A stretch of DNA of 64,000 nt from Mycolicibacterium gadium (GCF_010728925.1 NZ_AP022608.1:3286001-3350000), one strand, 5' to 3'; counted from the first letter of the stretch, positions 33,576 through 43,384 are shown. A program made the numbers and translations. Notes: generated by a model from the letters alone, not told the origin.

Positions 33576-33633
33576 CGAACGTGGGTTACCCGCACGCTAT
33601 CCGGACCGAGAGCGTGCGGGTGACCCACGTTCG
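33576..33633. terminator. Long hairpin between Rho-N gene and purH
   Basis: A 23-bp stem (33576-33598 with 33611-33633) broken only by one G-T pair, with a 12-nt loop. It begins 2 bp after the small gene's stop and ends 8 bp before the purH stop on the other strand, so it can end both transcripts. There is no T run. Confidence 0.75.
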
Positions 33634-33641
33634 GCGGGCCC

Positions 33642-35210
33642 TCAGTGCGCGAAGTGGCGCGCCCCGGTGAGGTACAGCGTGATGCCCGCCTGCGCGGCCG
33701 CCGCAGTGACCTCCTCGTCGCGCACGGAACCACCCGGGTGCACGATCGCCTTCACGCCGGCCTCGGTGAGCACCTCGAGCCCGTCGGGGAACGGGAAGAA
33801 CGCGTCGGAGGCCGCGACGGCACCCTGCACTCGATCGCCCGCCCGCTGCACGGCCAGCTTGGCCGCGTCGACCCGATTGACCTGACCCATGCCGACCCCG
33901 ACGGTGGCCCCGTCGGCGGCGACCACGATCGCGTTCGACTTCACCGCGCGGCAGGCCAACCACGCGAACTTCAGATCGGCCAGCGTCGCCGGGTCGGCGG
34001 GTGAGCCGGTGGCCAGTTCCCAGTTGGCGGAATCGTCGCCGGGGGCGGTGAACTCGTCGCGCTGCTGGATCAGCAGGCCGCCGCTGATCTGACGGAACTC
34101 AGTCCCGCCCTGCTGCGGTTCGGACGCCAGCAGCACACGGATGTTCTTCTTGCGCGCAAGCACGTCCACGGCACCCGACTCGTAGGCGGGCGCGATGATC
34201 ACCTCGGTGAAGATGTCGGCGACCGTCTCCGCCATCTCGACCGTCACTTCGGTGTTGGCCGCGATCACCCCACCGAACGCCGACAGCGGATCGCATTCGT
34301 GGGCCTTGCGATGCGCATCGGCCACCGACACCGACGAGATCGCGATCCCGCAGGGGTTGGCGTGCTTGATGATCGCCACGCAGATCTCTTCGTGGTCGAA
34401 CGCCGCGCGCCAGGCGGCATCGGCGTCGGTGTAGTTGTTGTATGACATCTCTTTGCCATGCAACTGTTGCGCCTGCGCCAGGCCCGGCCATCCCGAGTCA
34501 TAGCGATACAGCGCGGCCTGCTGGTGCGGGTTCTCGCCGTAGCGCAACACCGCCTCGCGTCGCCACGTCGCGCCCGTCCACAGCGGCAGCGACGGCGGCG
34601 CCGCATCGCCTTCGGACGCGAGCACCGACGACATCCACGCCGCAACTGCGACGTCGTATTCGGCGGTGTGCCGGAATGCCAAGGAGGCCAGCTTCTTTCG
34701 CTCCTCCAGCGTGAAGCCACCGGAGTGTACCGCCGCGAGCACACCGTCATAGCCCAGCGGATCGACCACCACCGCGACGCTCGGATGGTTCTTGGCGGCG
34801 GCGCGCACCATCGACGGGCCACCAATGTCGATCTGCTCGACGCATTCGTCTTCGCCCGCGCCGGAGTCGACGGTCTGGGTGAACGGGTAGAGGTTGACGA
34901 CCACCAGCTCGAAGGGCGCGACGCCGAGTTCGGCGAGTGCCGAAACATGTTCGGGCTTGCGCTGATCGGCGAGCAGTCCTGCGTGCACATGCGGGTGCAG
35001 GGTTTTGACCCTGCCGTCGAGCACCTCGGGGAACCCCGTGACCTGCTCGACGGAAGTGACCGGAATACCGGCGTCAGCAATGGTTTTCGCGGTCGACCCG
35101 GTTGACACGAGTTCGACACCCGCCTCGTGCAGACCACGCGCGAGGTCGGTGAGACCGGTCTTGTCGTACACGCTTATCAACGCGCGCCGGATAGCCCTGC
35201 GGTCAGTCAT
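33642..35210 (-). CDS. purH: Bifunctional AICAR transformylase/IMP cyclohydrolase
   Basis: 522 residues, the normal length. The N-terminal MGS-like IMP cyclohydrolase domain (about 1-195) has [20 protein letters not shown] and [17 protein letters not shown]. The AICAR transformylase domain carries the Lys-His motif [11 protein letters not shown] and ends [17 protein letters not shown]. It catalyses the last two steps of IMP synthesis. Start overlaps the purN stop (35207-35210). Last gene of the perM-purN-purH group. Confidence 0.97.
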   Translation of the reverse strand: MTDRRAIRRALISVYDKTGLTDLARGLHEAGVELVSTGSTAKTIADAGIPVTSVEQVTGFPEVLDGRVKTLHPHVHAGLLADQRKPEHVSALAELGVAPFELVVVNLYPFTQTVDSGAGEDECVEQIDIGGPSMVRAAAKNHPSVAVVVDPLGYDGVLAAVHSGGFTLEERKKLASLAFRHTAEYDVAVAAWMSSVLASEGDAAPPSLPLWTGATWRREAVLRYGENPHQQAALYRYDSGWPGLAQAQQLHGKEMSYNNYTDADAAWRAAFDHEEICVAIIKHANPCGIAISSVSVADAHRKAHECDPLSAFGGVIAANTEVTVEMAETVADIFTEVIIAPAYESGAVDVLARKKNIRVLLASEPQQGGTEFRQISGGLLIQQRDEFTAPGDDSANWELATGSPADPATLADLKFAWLACRAVKSNAIVVAADGATVGVGMGQVNRVDAAKLAVQRAGDRVQGAVAASDAFFPFPDGLEVLTEAGVKAIVHPGGSVRDEEVTAAAAQAGITLYLTGARHFAH

Positions 35211-35836
35211 CCCAATGTCGCCTTTCGTCCGGTCCAGGTCACGCCGCGGGTAGCCACCGCGGCCAGCACGTCCACCAGCAGCCGCCGTTCGACGACTTTG
35301 ATCCGCTCGTGCAGGGAAGCCTCGTCATCGTCGTCGAGCACCGGTACGGCTTCTTGGGCAAGCAACGGGCCGGTGTCGGTGCCGGCATCGACGAGGTGCA
35401 CACTGCACCCCGTCACCTTGACTCCGTATTCCAGCGCGTCGGGTACCGCGTGCGCCCCGGGAAACGAAGGCAGCAGCGCCGGGTGGGTGTTGATGATCCG
35501 GCCCATGAAGCGGGAAAGAAAATGGGGCCCAAGGATTTTCATGAACCCGGCCGCCACTATCAAATCTGGTTCCTGCGCTGCGGTCGCGTTGGTGATCGCA
35601 GCATCCCAGGCCTCGCGGTCAGGGTGATCGCGCAGCCGCACCGTATAGCTGGGTACCGATGCCGACGCGGCGATGTCGACGGCCGGGCAGTCGCGATCCA
35701 CGCCGACGGCGATGATGTCGGCTGGGTAGTCGCCGCCGGTGGCGTCGAGGAGGGATCGCAGCAGCGAACCGGTACCCGATGCGAGCACCACAACACGTGC
35801 GGGCACCTTCGGGGGCACTCGAAGCGGTTGCTGCAC
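35207..35836 (-). CDS. purN: Phosphoribosylglycinamide formyltransferase
   Basis: 209 residues. The GAR transformylase motifs are present: [16 protein letters not shown] at the start, [17 protein letters not shown] with the catalytic His, and [16 protein letters not shown] with the catalytic Asp. It formylates GAR with 10-formyl-THF in de novo purine synthesis. Coupled to purH by a 4-bp overlap and 10 bp after perM. Confidence 0.96.
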   Translation of the reverse strand: MQQPLRVPPKVPARVVVLASGTGSLLRSLLDATGGDYPADIIAVGVDRDCPAVDIAASASVPSYTVRLRDHPDREAWDAAITNATAAQEPDLIVAAGFMKILGPHFLSRFMGRIINTHPALLPSFPGAHAVPDALEYGVKVTGCSVHLVDAGTDTGPLLAQEAVPVLDDDDEASLHERIKVVERRLLVDVLAAVATRGVTWTGRKATLG

Positions 35837-35846
35837 GCCTGGCAGC

Positions 35847-37352
35847 CTAATCGTCGCGATCGGGCGCCCGGTCCGTGGTCGCGCCCGGCGTGGGTTGATC
35901 GTCGGGGACGTCGTCTACGACGAAGTGGTCCTCGGGATCTCCGAAGGCGTCTCGGTGTTCGCTGCGAGGCCGCCCAGCGGCGGGCTGGGGCTCGTCGAAA
36001 GGTTCGTCGACGGCCTGCGCTTCGAGGTCGTCGATGGCGGTTTCCGGCTCGGGCTCGAACGCGGGCTCGAAGTCGGCCTCAGACTCGTCATCGAACGCAG
36101 GCTCGAAGTCCGACTCGGCCTCGAGTTCGGCTTCGGCTTCGAGCTCAGCGTCGGCCGCCATCCCGGTCTCGGATTCGAGCTCGGATTCGGGCTCGGGTTC
36201 GGTTTCGGGCTTGGGCACCCTGACCCGCCGCGCGATACCACCCGTCATGGCCACGGTCAGCGCCCCGATGCCGGCGAACCACAGGAACAGGGCGGGTCCG
36301 AACGTGGCCTGGTCGACGCCGACATCGCCGAAATTGCCCAGCCGCCCGCCGCCGGCGTAGCCGAGTACGGCCATGATCAGCGCCGCGAGCGCGGCCGCGA
36401 CGACGAGCTTGCCGATCGCGGGCAGCAGGGGCAGTGGTCGTCGCGCCGCCTGCTGGCCCAACGCGACACCCGATGCCGCGCCGACGATCAACAGCGCCAC
36501 CCAGACCGGGCCGAGCGGTGGAGTCGGCACGGCGGCCAGCACCGGCAGCGCGGGGATGTCACCACCGAAGACCGTGAACGAGCTGAACGTCGCCAACCCG
36601 ATGTGTGCACTGGACCCGACGGCGACCGCAGCGGTTCCGACGAGCACGTTGGGGATGTACAGAATCGACAACAGCGTCAGGCTGAACTGCCCGAACGCCG
36701 AGTCGGTGATCCCGTAGAGATCATGCATCGTCGCCCAGTGCACGATCATCGAACCGGTCATCACGACGCCGGACAGTCCCAGCAGCGCCAGGACGCCCGC
36801 ATTGGCAGCCCGAATCGCGTCGGGCAGCCACTCGGGAAGCGGCGATTCCGACAGGACGCGCCGTCCGATGCGCGACCCGACCCCGATCACCGCGCCGGCC
36901 ACGTGCACCGCCAGGACGCTGCCGAATGCGCGCAGCGCGTCCGGCGTCTGCAGCTGGGTGAACACCGACGCCGCGTCGTGGACGATCGCCAGGGAGATCG
37001 CCGCGATCAGCAGTGGGCCGCCGACGGCCGATGCGACGACCCACCGCGTCACGAACCAGGAGCCCTGCGGTGATGTCGCACCGGCGGTCGCGCGTGCGGT
37101 TCCCCACACCATCGCGAGCATCGGTAGCAACGGCATCACGCCCAGCTCGCTACCGCCGATCGAGATCGGCACCATGTGTACGCCGAGCCACATGCTGGTG
37201 ATCGCGCCGAGCGCGCCGGTCATGTCGCTGTTGGCGATCAGCAGCTGCAGCAACACCACGGCTGCGATGACGCCCAGCGCCACGATGGACGGCCCGAACG
37301 CGACCCGAAGCAGCTCACGCGCCTGGCGTGTGCCGACTGGCCGGTTTTCCAC
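35847..37352 (-). CDS. perM: Cell division membrane protein PerM
   Basis: 501 residues with about 8-10 hydrophobic segments over residues 20-360 ([36 protein letters not shown]). A cytoplasmic tail of about 120 residues follows, nearly all Glu, Ser, Pro and Asp. The family (DUF6350) includes M. tuberculosis Rv0955 PerM, a divisome stabiliser needed in chronic infection. It is followed by purN and purH. The acidic tail is unusually repetitive and probably disordered. Confidence 0.85.
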   Translation of the reverse strand: MENRPVGTRQARELLRVAFGPSIVALGVIAAVVLLQLLIANSDMTGALGAITSMWLGVHMVPISIGGSELGVMPLLPMLAMVWGTARATAGATSPQGSWFVTRWVVASAVGGPLLIAAISLAIVHDAASVFTQLQTPDALRAFGSVLAVHVAGAVIGVGSRIGRRVLSESPLPEWLPDAIRAANAGVLALLGLSGVVMTGSMIVHWATMHDLYGITDSAFGQFSLTLLSILYIPNVLVGTAAVAVGSSAHIGLATFSSFTVFGGDIPALPVLAAVPTPPLGPVWVALLIVGAASGVALGQQAARRPLPLLPAIGKLVVAAALAALIMAVLGYAGGGRLGNFGDVGVDQATFGPALFLWFAGIGALTVAMTGGIARRVRVPKPETEPEPESELESETGMAADAELEAEAELEAESDFEPAFDDESEADFEPAFEPEPETAIDDLEAQAVDEPFDEPQPAAGRPRSEHRDAFGDPEDHFVVDDVPDDQPTPGATTDRAPDRDD

Positions 37353-37411
37353 TAAGGCCGCTCCTCGCGCAGGCTCACACGCGCGCGAAGTTGACGCACG
37401 CGCGGCTCAGA

Positions 37412-38254
37412 CTACGACGGTGGGGGGCCCGACTGGGTGGAAGACGCTCCCGATTGCGACGGCATCTGCGCCTGGGCCGTCGGCGTGGAGCTCGACGGCG
37501 GCTGTCCGAAGGTCGGGAAACCGGTCGGAGGGGTCGGGGGCCCGCTCTGCTGACCGCTGGGTTGGCCGCCGGAATATCCGGCGGTCGACGGGCCGCCACC
37601 CTGGTAACCGCCGTACTGCGACTGATAACCGGGACGTTGCGACAGCCCTTGCTGATGCTGCGGCGGGCCGCCGTGCTGAGACTGCTGACCGTAGTACGGC
37701 GCGCTCGGCCCGCCGTACTGGCCGTAATGCTGGTCGTACCGGGGCTGCTGCGGCGCGGGCGGGGTGATGACGCCCGCATCGAACAGCAGCACCGCCACGG
37801 CGACGATCGCCTGGAACATGGTGAACGCGATGATCAGGTAGAGGCCCCAGTCGATGGACACCCCTTCCGGCGCCGTTAGCACGATGGCGATCACCAGGAG
37901 GAACGCCAGCACCGACAGCACCGCGACAACCGCAGGCAGGAGCTTCTGCTTTGGCAGCAGCGATACGCCGGCGATCAGCGCGGCGGCGAGGGCCGCGACG
38001 ACGCCGAGATCCAGCAGCGTCGGGGTGAAGTAGTCCGCGCCTGCGGTGAACAGCGGCCCGAAGCTGGACAGATACACGCCCAGGCCCAGGACCACGACTG
38101 CGATGGTCAGGTACTTCGGCAGTTGGCTCGGACCCGCGGCTGGCCCGGGCTCGGGCGCCCTACCGAACTGTTGCGTCGGGGCCGCGAACTGCGTGGTGGG
38201 CTGCTGGGCGGGCGGGTATCCGGGATTGCCGGGCGGACCTTGGGGGTACGACAT
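37412..38254 (-). CDS. DUF5336-type membrane protein with Pro/Gln/Tyr-rich tail
   Basis: 280 residues. The cytoplasmic N-terminus (SYPQGPPGNPGYPPAQQ) is followed by four membrane segments (about 50-160: YLTIAVVVLGLGVYLSSF; LLDLGVVAALAAALIAG; AVVAVLSVLAFLLVIAIVL; WGLYLIIAFTMFQAIVAVAV). A 110-residue tail rich in Gln, Gly, Tyr, Ser and Pro follows. This is the layout of M. tuberculosis Rv0954, linked to septation. ATG at 38254 with GGAGAGG upstream. On the same strand as perM, 59 bp away. Confidence 0.8.
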   Translation of the reverse strand: MSYPQGPPGNPGYPPAQQPTTQFAAPTQQFGRAPEPGPAAGPSQLPKYLTIAVVVLGLGVYLSSFGPLFTAGADYFTPTLLDLGVVAALAAALIAGVSLLPKQKLLPAVVAVLSVLAFLLVIAIVLTAPEGVSIDWGLYLIIAFTMFQAIVAVAVLLFDAGVITPPAPQQPRYDQHYGQYGGPSAPYYGQQSQHGGPPQHQQGLSQRPGYQSQYGGYQGGGPSTAGYSGGQPSGQQSGPPTPPTGFPTFGQPPSSSTPTAQAQMPSQSGASSTQSGPPPS

Positions 38255-38288
38255 GACCTCTCCTGTGCTGGACGGGTTCGAACCCACG

Positions 38289-38625
38289 CTAGCGCACTCC
38301 CGGTAACCGCGACGCCAGCAAGGGTTCCACTGCTGAACGTTGCTCGGATCCCTCGATTTCGCGAACCAGCGGCAGCACGCGCGAACCGAAGTATTCGATC
38401 TCCTGCTGGAAGTGCAACAAGCCGCCGAGAATCAGATCGACGCCGCCTTTACGGTATGCCGCAATGCGTTTCGCGATCTGTTCGCGCGTGCCGATCGACT
38501 GCGTGCGTAAGCCGTCGTTGTACTGAACCGGGTCCTCGAACGTCGAGTCCGCCCGCGTACCACGGCGGGCTGATTCGTCTTCGCGATGATCTCTCGCAGG
38601 ACTTCTTGGCTTCCCATTCGGTGTC
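38289..38625 (-). pseudogene. Remnant of an LLM-class (SfnG-like) monooxygenase
   Basis: The minus strand encodes, without a start, the C-terminus of a luciferase-like flavin monooxygenase: DSTFEDPVQYNDGLRTQSIG, TREQIAKRIAAYRKGGVDL, GGLLHFQQEIEYFGSRVLPL, then stop TAG at 38289-38291. About 70 bp upstream a second frame gives SQEVLREIIAKTNQPAVV, the segment that normally precedes it, so a frameshift or deletion separates the two pieces. The N-terminal 250 residues are missing. Dimethylsulfone and alkanesulfonate monooxygenases are the closest families I recognise. Confidence 0.75.
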
Positions 38626-38667
38626 CCTCGCGGCGGCGTTTCGGGGCCCCGACGTTGCCCTTCGGAC

Positions 38668-38681
38668 TAGAACACGTTCTA
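38668..38681. promoter_or_regulatory. KstR-type box upstream of F420-type oxidoreductase
   Basis: TAGAACACGTTCTA matches the KstR operator pattern TnnAACnnGTTnnA at every fixed position. It ends 8 bp before the ATG at 38690, leaving no room for a ribosome-binding site, so the transcript is probably leaderless and the box covers the promoter. Confidence 0.75.
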
Positions 38682-38689
38682 ATCCTGAT

Positions 38690-39538
38690 ATGGACTACGG
38701 GCTCGTACTTTTCACCAGTGACCGGGGCATCGACCCCGCATCGGCCGCCAAACTCGCCGACGAACACGGCTTCACCACGTTCTACGTGCCCGAACACACG
38801 CACATCCCCATCAAGCGCGAGGCTGCCCACCCCACCACCGGCGACGAGTCACTGCCCGACGACCGCTACATGCGCACCCTCGACCCCTGGGTTTCGCTCG
38901 GCGCCGCCTGCGCGGTGACCTCGCGGGTGCGGCTGTCCACGGCCGTGGCGCTGCCGGTCGAACACGACCCGATCACGCTGGCGAAGTCGATTGCAACCCT
39001 GGACCACCTCTCCGGCGGACGCGTCTCCCTCGGTGTCGGATTCGGCTGGAACACAGACGAATTGGCCGACCACAACGTGCCTCCGGGCCGGCGGCGCACG
39101 ATGTTGCGCGAGTACCTGGAGGCCATGCGCGCGCTGTGGACCGAGGAGGAAGCGTCCTATCAGGGCGAGTTCGTCAACTTCGGCCCCAGCTGGGCCTGGC
39201 CCAAGCCGGTTCAGGCGCACATCCCCGTGCTGGTCGGCGCGGCGGGCACCGAGAAGAACTTCAAGTGGATCGCGCGTTCGGCCGACGGCTGGATCACGAC
39301 GCCGCGTGACTTCGACATCGACGCACCGGTCAAGCTGCTGCAGGACACCTGGGCCGCGGCCGGTCGCAACGGAGCGCCGCAGATCGTCGCCCTGGACTTC
39401 AAGCCCGACCCCGACAAGCTCGCGAAGTGGGCCGACCTCGGGGTCACCGAGGTCCTGTTCGGACTGCCCGACAAGTCCGAGGCCGAGGTCGCGGCCTATG
39501 TCGAACGGCTGGCCGGCAAGCTCGCCGCGCTCGTCTAG
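38690..39538 (+). CDS. LLM class F420-dependent oxidoreductase
   Basis: A 282-residue luciferase-like TIM barrel. It begins MDYGLVLFTSDRGIDPASAA, with FTTFYVPEHTHIP and LSTAVALPVEHDPITLAKSI following. The glycine loop GGRVSLGVGFGWNTDE is at about 105-120, and VPVLVG-type strand HIPVLVGAAGT follows. The family uses F420 (or FMN) in redox of lipids and xenobiotics. With the KstR-type box directly upstream, a role in steroid/cholesterol catabolism is likely; M. tuberculosis Rv0953c appears to be the counterpart. Convergent with the thiolase-like gene, overlapping by 4 bp. Confidence 0.88.
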   Translation: MDYGLVLFTSDRGIDPASAAKLADEHGFTTFYVPEHTHIPIKREAAHPTTGDESLPDDRYMRTLDPWVSLGAACAVTSRVRLSTAVALPVEHDPITLAKSIATLDHLSGGRVSLGVGFGWNTDELADHNVPPGRRRTMLREYLEAMRALWTEEEASYQGEFVNFGPSWAWPKPVQAHIPVLVGAAGTEKNFKWIARSADGWITTPRDFDIDAPVKLLQDTWAAAGRNGAPQIVALDFKPDPDKLAKWADLGVTEVLFGLPDKSEAEVAAYVERLAGKLAALV

Positions 39539-41067
39539 GCCAACGTGGCGGTGTTCTTCTTGCCGTCCGAGGTCACCGAGATCGCCGCGCCCAGCGGGTC
39601 ACCCGTGGTCATCAGCTTCACGAGGTCTTCGTCCTCGGTGAGCGCCATGAACCGGCTGTCGTCGGCGTCGAGTCGGCCGATGATGACACCCGTGGTGACG
39701 GGCCAGTCGTAGCGCACCGAATAGGTCTCGATCCTGCCCCGACCCTCGGCGTTACGGGTGACCGCGACCTTGGGCAGCGCGGCGATATCCGCCTGCAGCG
39801 CCTTGCTGCGGTCGGCCACCCAGTCGGCGGGCTCCGTCGAGTAGACGCCCACCGAGTACTTGCTCATGACGCCGCCGTTCGCGCCGACGAGACCGAACGT
39901 GCCTGGATGGTCTCGCATTTGGCTCACCGTCTCGGCGATGCCGTGCAGTGAGTAGCTGTTACCCGGGCCGCCGAAGTACGGCAGACCGCCGGTGAGCGTG
40001 AGGCCCCGCGGATCGTCGGCCGTCAGCCCGAACTCGTCGCACACGGTGAAGACCGGGAACGGGAAGCAGCTGTAGAGGTCGAACGTCGCCACGTCGTCAA
40101 TGCCGATTCCAGCGACCCGAAGTGCTTCTGCGACAGATTGTCTGGCCGATGCGCTGATGCTGACATCGACGCGGTCCAGCAGATCCTGTTCGGTCTGGTC
40201 GGCATGACCACGCAGGTACACCCAGTTGTCCTCGGACACGCCGAGCCGTTGCGCGGCGGCAACCGACATCAGCAGTGCGGCCGCACCTTGGTTCACCTGA
40301 TCGCGGGCCACCATCAAACGCGGATACGGATCGCAGATCATCCGGTTGTCGTCGGTGACCGTGATCAGCTCATCCACCGAACGTTCGACCGGCGATGACG
40401 AAAACGGGTTCTTGGCAGCCACTTTGGAGAAGGGCGCGAACAGTTCGGCCATCTGCACGCGGTAGTCGGCGACACTGAAACCCAGTCGGCCGCGGCGCGC
40501 GTTGTCCAGCAGACCGTACTGCACCGGCGCACCGGTCAGCCCGTGCGTCGCGGTGTACTCGCTCATGTACTGCTCGAAGCCGTAACCCCGGTCCTCGAGC
40601 TGGCCGCCGACGTTCTCACTGTGATCTGGCTTGTCGTCGCGGCGCGCGAAAGTCCGCAACGTGGAGCCGTTCTCGGAGCCCAGGATCAGCGCGACCTCGA
40701 TATCGCCTGCCGCTATCGCTCCGGCGAACTCCGTCACAAGCTTCTGCGGTCCGTTGCCGCCGATGGGCTCCAGCACCGCGCGGGCCGGATCCGCGCCGAC
40801 GCGCCTGGCCACCGATCGCAGGTAGTTGTCCGAGCAACCCAGCGGCGGCTTCTCGAACGGCGTGCAAATCTCGAACTGCCGCAGTCCGACGAACACCTCG
40901 ATGGCCTTCGCCACGGTGCCGACGTCGACACCGGTGTCAGCCAGGGCTGCCTGTACCGCAGCCGTCGCCAGCTCCACCGATGACATGCCCCGATAGGAGG
41001 GATCGTCGATGCGCTCGGTGAATTGGCCGACACCGACCAACACCGGCGTGCGCGGGTCGACCACCAT
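39535..41067 (-). CDS. Thiolase-like protein type 1 (TLP1), cysteine-less
   Basis: A 510-residue thiolase-fold protein with an extra C-terminal domain (about 430-510, ending AAISVTSDGKKNTATLA), the layout of mycobacterial TLP1. It keeps VGVGQFTER, LILGSENGS and GGPGNSYSLHGIAE (His). The nucleophilic cysteine segment reads EPIGGNGPQKLV and the C-terminal cysteine segment reads GANGGVMSKYSVG, so both thiolase cysteines are absent. A Cys-dependent Claisen reaction is excluded; a lyase/aldolase or binding role is possible. AGGAGG lies 6 bp before the ATG at 41067. A KstR-like box sits 45 bp upstream. Confidence 0.85.
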   Translation of the reverse strand: MVVDPRTPVLVGVGQFTERIDDPSYRGMSSVELATAAVQAALADTGVDVGTVAKAIEVFVGLRQFEICTPFEKPPLGCSDNYLRSVARRVGADPARAVLEPIGGNGPQKLVTEFAGAIAAGDIEVALILGSENGSTLRTFARRDDKPDHSENVGGQLEDRGYGFEQYMSEYTATHGLTGAPVQYGLLDNARRGRLGFSVADYRVQMAELFAPFSKVAAKNPFSSSPVERSVDELITVTDDNRMICDPYPRLMVARDQVNQGAAALLMSVAAAQRLGVSEDNWVYLRGHADQTEQDLLDRVDVSISASARQSVAEALRVAGIGIDDVATFDLYSCFPFPVFTVCDEFGLTADDPRGLTLTGGLPYFGGPGNSYSLHGIAETVSQMRDHPGTFGLVGANGGVMSKYSVGVYSTEPADWVADRSKALQADIAALPKVAVTRNAEGRGRIETYSVRYDWPVTTGVIIGRLDADDSRFMALTEDEDLVKLMTTGDPLGAAISVTSDGKKNTATLA

Positions 41068-41076
41068 TACAGACCT

Positions 41077-41100
41077 CCTGACGCGTGTTAATTCGTCAGG
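41077..41100. promoter_or_regulatory. Hairpin overlapping the TLP1 ribosome-binding site
   Basis: CCTGACG (41077-41083) and CGTCAGG (41094-41100) form a perfect 7-bp inverted repeat. On the gene's strand its 3' arm ends in AGG that is also the start of the AGGAGG ribosome-binding site. It may be a repressor operator or a translation-control hairpin. Confidence 0.4.
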
Positions 41101-41112
41101 CTAATCGATAAC

Positions 41113-41126
41113 TAGAACGTGTTCCT
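41113..41126. promoter_or_regulatory. KstR-like box upstream of TLP1
   Basis: TAGAACGTGTTCCT on the plus strand matches TnnAACnnGTTnnA at all but the last fixed position. It lies 45 bp upstream of the minus-strand TLP1 start. Confidence 0.55.
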
Positions 41127-41152
41127 AATTCTGCGGCGCATCTCACGCCAAG

Positions 41153-42055
41153 TCAGAGGCTCTGCAGGATCTCCCGCGCCAGACGCGCCGTCTCCGACGG
41201 GGTCTTGCCCACCTTCACACCGGCGGCCTCGAGGGCTTCCTTCTTGGCTTGTGCCGTGCCCGACGAGCCCGACACGATGGCGCCGGCGTGGCCCATGGTC
41301 TTGCCTTCGGGTGCGGTGAAGCCCGCGACGTAGCCGACGACCGGCTTGCTGACGTTGGCCTTGATGTAGTCGGCAGCCCGCTCCTCGGCGTCGCCACCGA
41401 TCTCGCCGATCATCACGATGACCTTGGTCGCCGGATCCTTTTCGAACGCCTCGATGGCGTCGATGTGGGTGGTGCCGATGACGGGGTCACCACCGATGCC
41501 GATGGCGGTCGAGAAGCCGAAGTCACGCAGCTCGAACATCATCTGGTAGGTCAGCGTGCCCGACTTCGACACCAGACCGACCGGGCCCGAGCCGGTGATG
41601 TTGGCAGGCGTGATGCCCGCCAACGCCTCACCCGGCGTGATGATGCCCGGGCAGTTGGGGCCGATGATGCGGGTCTTCTGCCCCTTGTCAACGTTGTACG
41701 CCCACGCATAAGCGCTGTCCTGCACCGGGATTCCCTCGGTGATGACGACCAGCAGCGGGATCTCGGCGTCGATGGCCTCGATGATCGCGTCCTTGGCGAA
41801 CTTCGGCGGTACGAAGACGACGGACACGTCGGCGCCCGTCTCCTTCATCGCCTCGGAGACCGAGCCGAACACCGGTAGTTCGACGTCGTTGCCGTCTTTG
41901 TCCTTGTGAGACACCGTGGTTCCCGCCTTGCGGGCATTCACACCACCGACGAGCTGCGTGCCGGCCTTGAGCATGAGCGCGGTGTGCTTGGTGCCCTCAC
42001 CGCCGGTGATGCCCTGGACGATGACCTTGGAGTCCTTGTTCAAAAAAATCGACAT
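41153..42055 (-). CDS. sucD: Succinyl-CoA synthetase alpha subunit
   Basis: 300 residues. CoA-binding Rossmann domain ([31 protein letters not shown]), then the ligase domain with the phosphohistidine region [18 protein letters not shown]. It catalyses substrate-level phosphorylation in the TCA cycle together with SucC. 12 bp after sucC, same strand. Confidence 0.97.
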   Translation of the reverse strand: MSIFLNKDSKVIVQGITGGEGTKHTALMLKAGTQLVGGVNARKAGTTVSHKDKDGNDVELPVFGSVSEAMKETGADVSVVFVPPKFAKDAIIEAIDAEIPLLVVITEGIPVQDSAYAWAYNVDKGQKTRIIGPNCPGIITPGEALAGITPANITGSGPVGLVSKSGTLTYQMMFELRDFGFSTAIGIGGDPVIGTTHIDAIEAFEKDPATKVIVMIGEIGGDAEERAADYIKANVSKPVVGYVAGFTAPEGKTMGHAGAIVSGSSGTAQAKKEALEAAGVKVGKTPSETARLAREILQSL

Positions 42056-42067
42056 ATCCTGACTCCC

Positions 42068-43231
42068 TTACTTGTTCGCCAGCTCGGCGGCTTTGTCGGC
42101 ACCGGCGTCCATGGTGTCGGCCTGGATGACCAGCGGGTGATTGGCCTCGGCCAGGATCCGGCGGCCCTCTTCGACGTTGTTCCCATCGAGGCGGACGACC
42201 AGCGGCTTGTTGGCCTCGTCACCGAGAATCTTCAGCGCGTTGACGATGCCGGTCGCCACCGCGTCGCAGGAGGTGATGCCGCCGAACACGTTCACGAAGA
42301 CGCTCTTGACCTGAGCGTCGTTGAGGATGACGTCCAGGCCCGCGGCCATGACCTCGGCCGACGCGCCGCCACCGATGTCGAGGAAGTTGGCCGGCTTCAC
42401 TCCGCCGTGCTTCTCCCCCGCGTAGGCGGTGACGTCCAGCGTCGACATGACGAGCCCGGCGCCGTTACCGATGATGCCGACCGAACCGTCGAGCTTGACG
42501 TAGTTGAGGTCGTGCTCCTTGGCCTTGAGCTCCAGCGGGTCGGTCGCGTCCTTGTCCTCGAACTCCGCATGACCGGGCTGGCGGAAGTCGGCGTTCGCGT
42601 CGAGCGTGACCTTGCCGTCGAGGGCGAGGATCTGATCGTCGGGAGTGCGCACCAGCGGGTTGACCTCGACCAGCGTGGCGTCCTCGGCGACGAACACCTC
42701 CCACAGCTTCTGGATGGTCACCGCGGCCGCGTCGAGCACCTCGGCAGGCAGGTGGCCCTGCTCGGCGATCGAACGAGCGGTGGCCAGGTCGACACCCTTG
42801 ACGGCATTGACAGGCACCTTGGCGAGCCGCTCGGGCTTGGTCGCCGCGACCTCTTCGATCTCCATGCCGCCCTCGACCGAGCACATCGCGAGATAGGTGC
42901 GGTTGGCACGATCGAGCAGGAAGGAGATGTAGTACTCCTCGGCGATATCGCTGGCCTCGGCGACCAGCAGCTTCTTGACGACGTGACCCTTGATGTCGAG
43001 ACCGAGGATGTTCTGCGCGTGTGTGAACGCGTCGTCGGGAGTCGCGGCGTACTTCACGCCGCCGGCCTTACCGCGTCCGCCGACCTTCACCTGGGCCTTG
43101 ACCATGACCGGCTTGCCGATCTCCTCGGCGATCGCCTTGGCGTCTTCGGCGGATTCGGTGACGCGGCCAGGTGTGGTCGGCACGTGGTGTTTCGCGAACA
43201 GCTCTTTGGCTTGGTATTCGAAAAGGTCCAT
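42068..43231 (-). CDS. sucC: Succinyl-CoA synthetase beta subunit (ADP-forming)
   Basis: 387 residues. ATP-grasp domain starting [20 protein letters not shown], with [19 protein letters not shown] and the EVNPLV metal-binding motif. The C-terminal CoA-ligase domain has [17 protein letters not shown] and [16 protein letters not shown] at 43231. First gene of sucCD. The shared 260-bp region upstream carries a CRP-like palindrome. Confidence 0.97.
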   Translation of the reverse strand: MDLFEYQAKELFAKHHVPTTPGRVTESAEDAKAIAEEIGKPVMVKAQVKVGGRGKAGGVKYAATPDDAFTHAQNILGLDIKGHVVKKLLVAEASDIAEEYYISFLLDRANRTYLAMCSVEGGMEIEEVAATKPERLAKVPVNAVKGVDLATARSIAEQGHLPAEVLDAAAVTIQKLWEVFVAEDATLVEVNPLVRTPDDQILALDGKVTLDANADFRQPGHAEFEDKDATDPLELKAKEHDLNYVKLDGSVGIIGNGAGLVMSTLDVTAYAGEKHGGVKPANFLDIGGGASAEVMAAGLDVILNDAQVKSVFVNVFGGITSCDAVATGIVNALKILGDEANKPLVVRLDGNNVEEGRRILAEANHPLVIQADTMDAGADKAAELANK

Positions 43232-43301
43232 GGGCTCTGAAACATCCCTGTCTGTCGAGCGTTGAAGTCGAAGGTTTGGGCCTCACAGGCTCGGGGGAAC
43301 T

Positions 43302-43310
43302 TTATCCACA
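43302..43310 (+). promoter_or_regulatory. DnaA-box-like nonamer TTATCCACA
   Basis: A second exact TTATCCACA in the window, in the divergent sucC/M23 intergenic region. Confidence 0.35.
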
Positions 43311-43370
43311 CGAGGTTGAGACCTCAGAACCGCCTACCTGTCATGTGGTGGATCTCACCGCCGGGTGTTA

Positions 43371-43384
43371 GTGATACACGTCAC
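43371..43384. promoter_or_regulatory. CRP-like palindrome GTGA-N6-TCAC
   Basis: GTGATACACGTCAC, flanked by A on both sides, so it matches TGTGA-N6-TCACA except for the first base. It lies 140 bp upstream of sucC and 107 bp upstream of the M23 gene and could serve either. Confidence 0.5.

Noticed and set aside
38274..38285. GGGTTCGAACCC, resembling a tRNA T-arm
   Set aside because: It is a simple palindrome at the 5' end of the DUF5336-type gene; no acceptor, D or anticodon stem can be placed around it.
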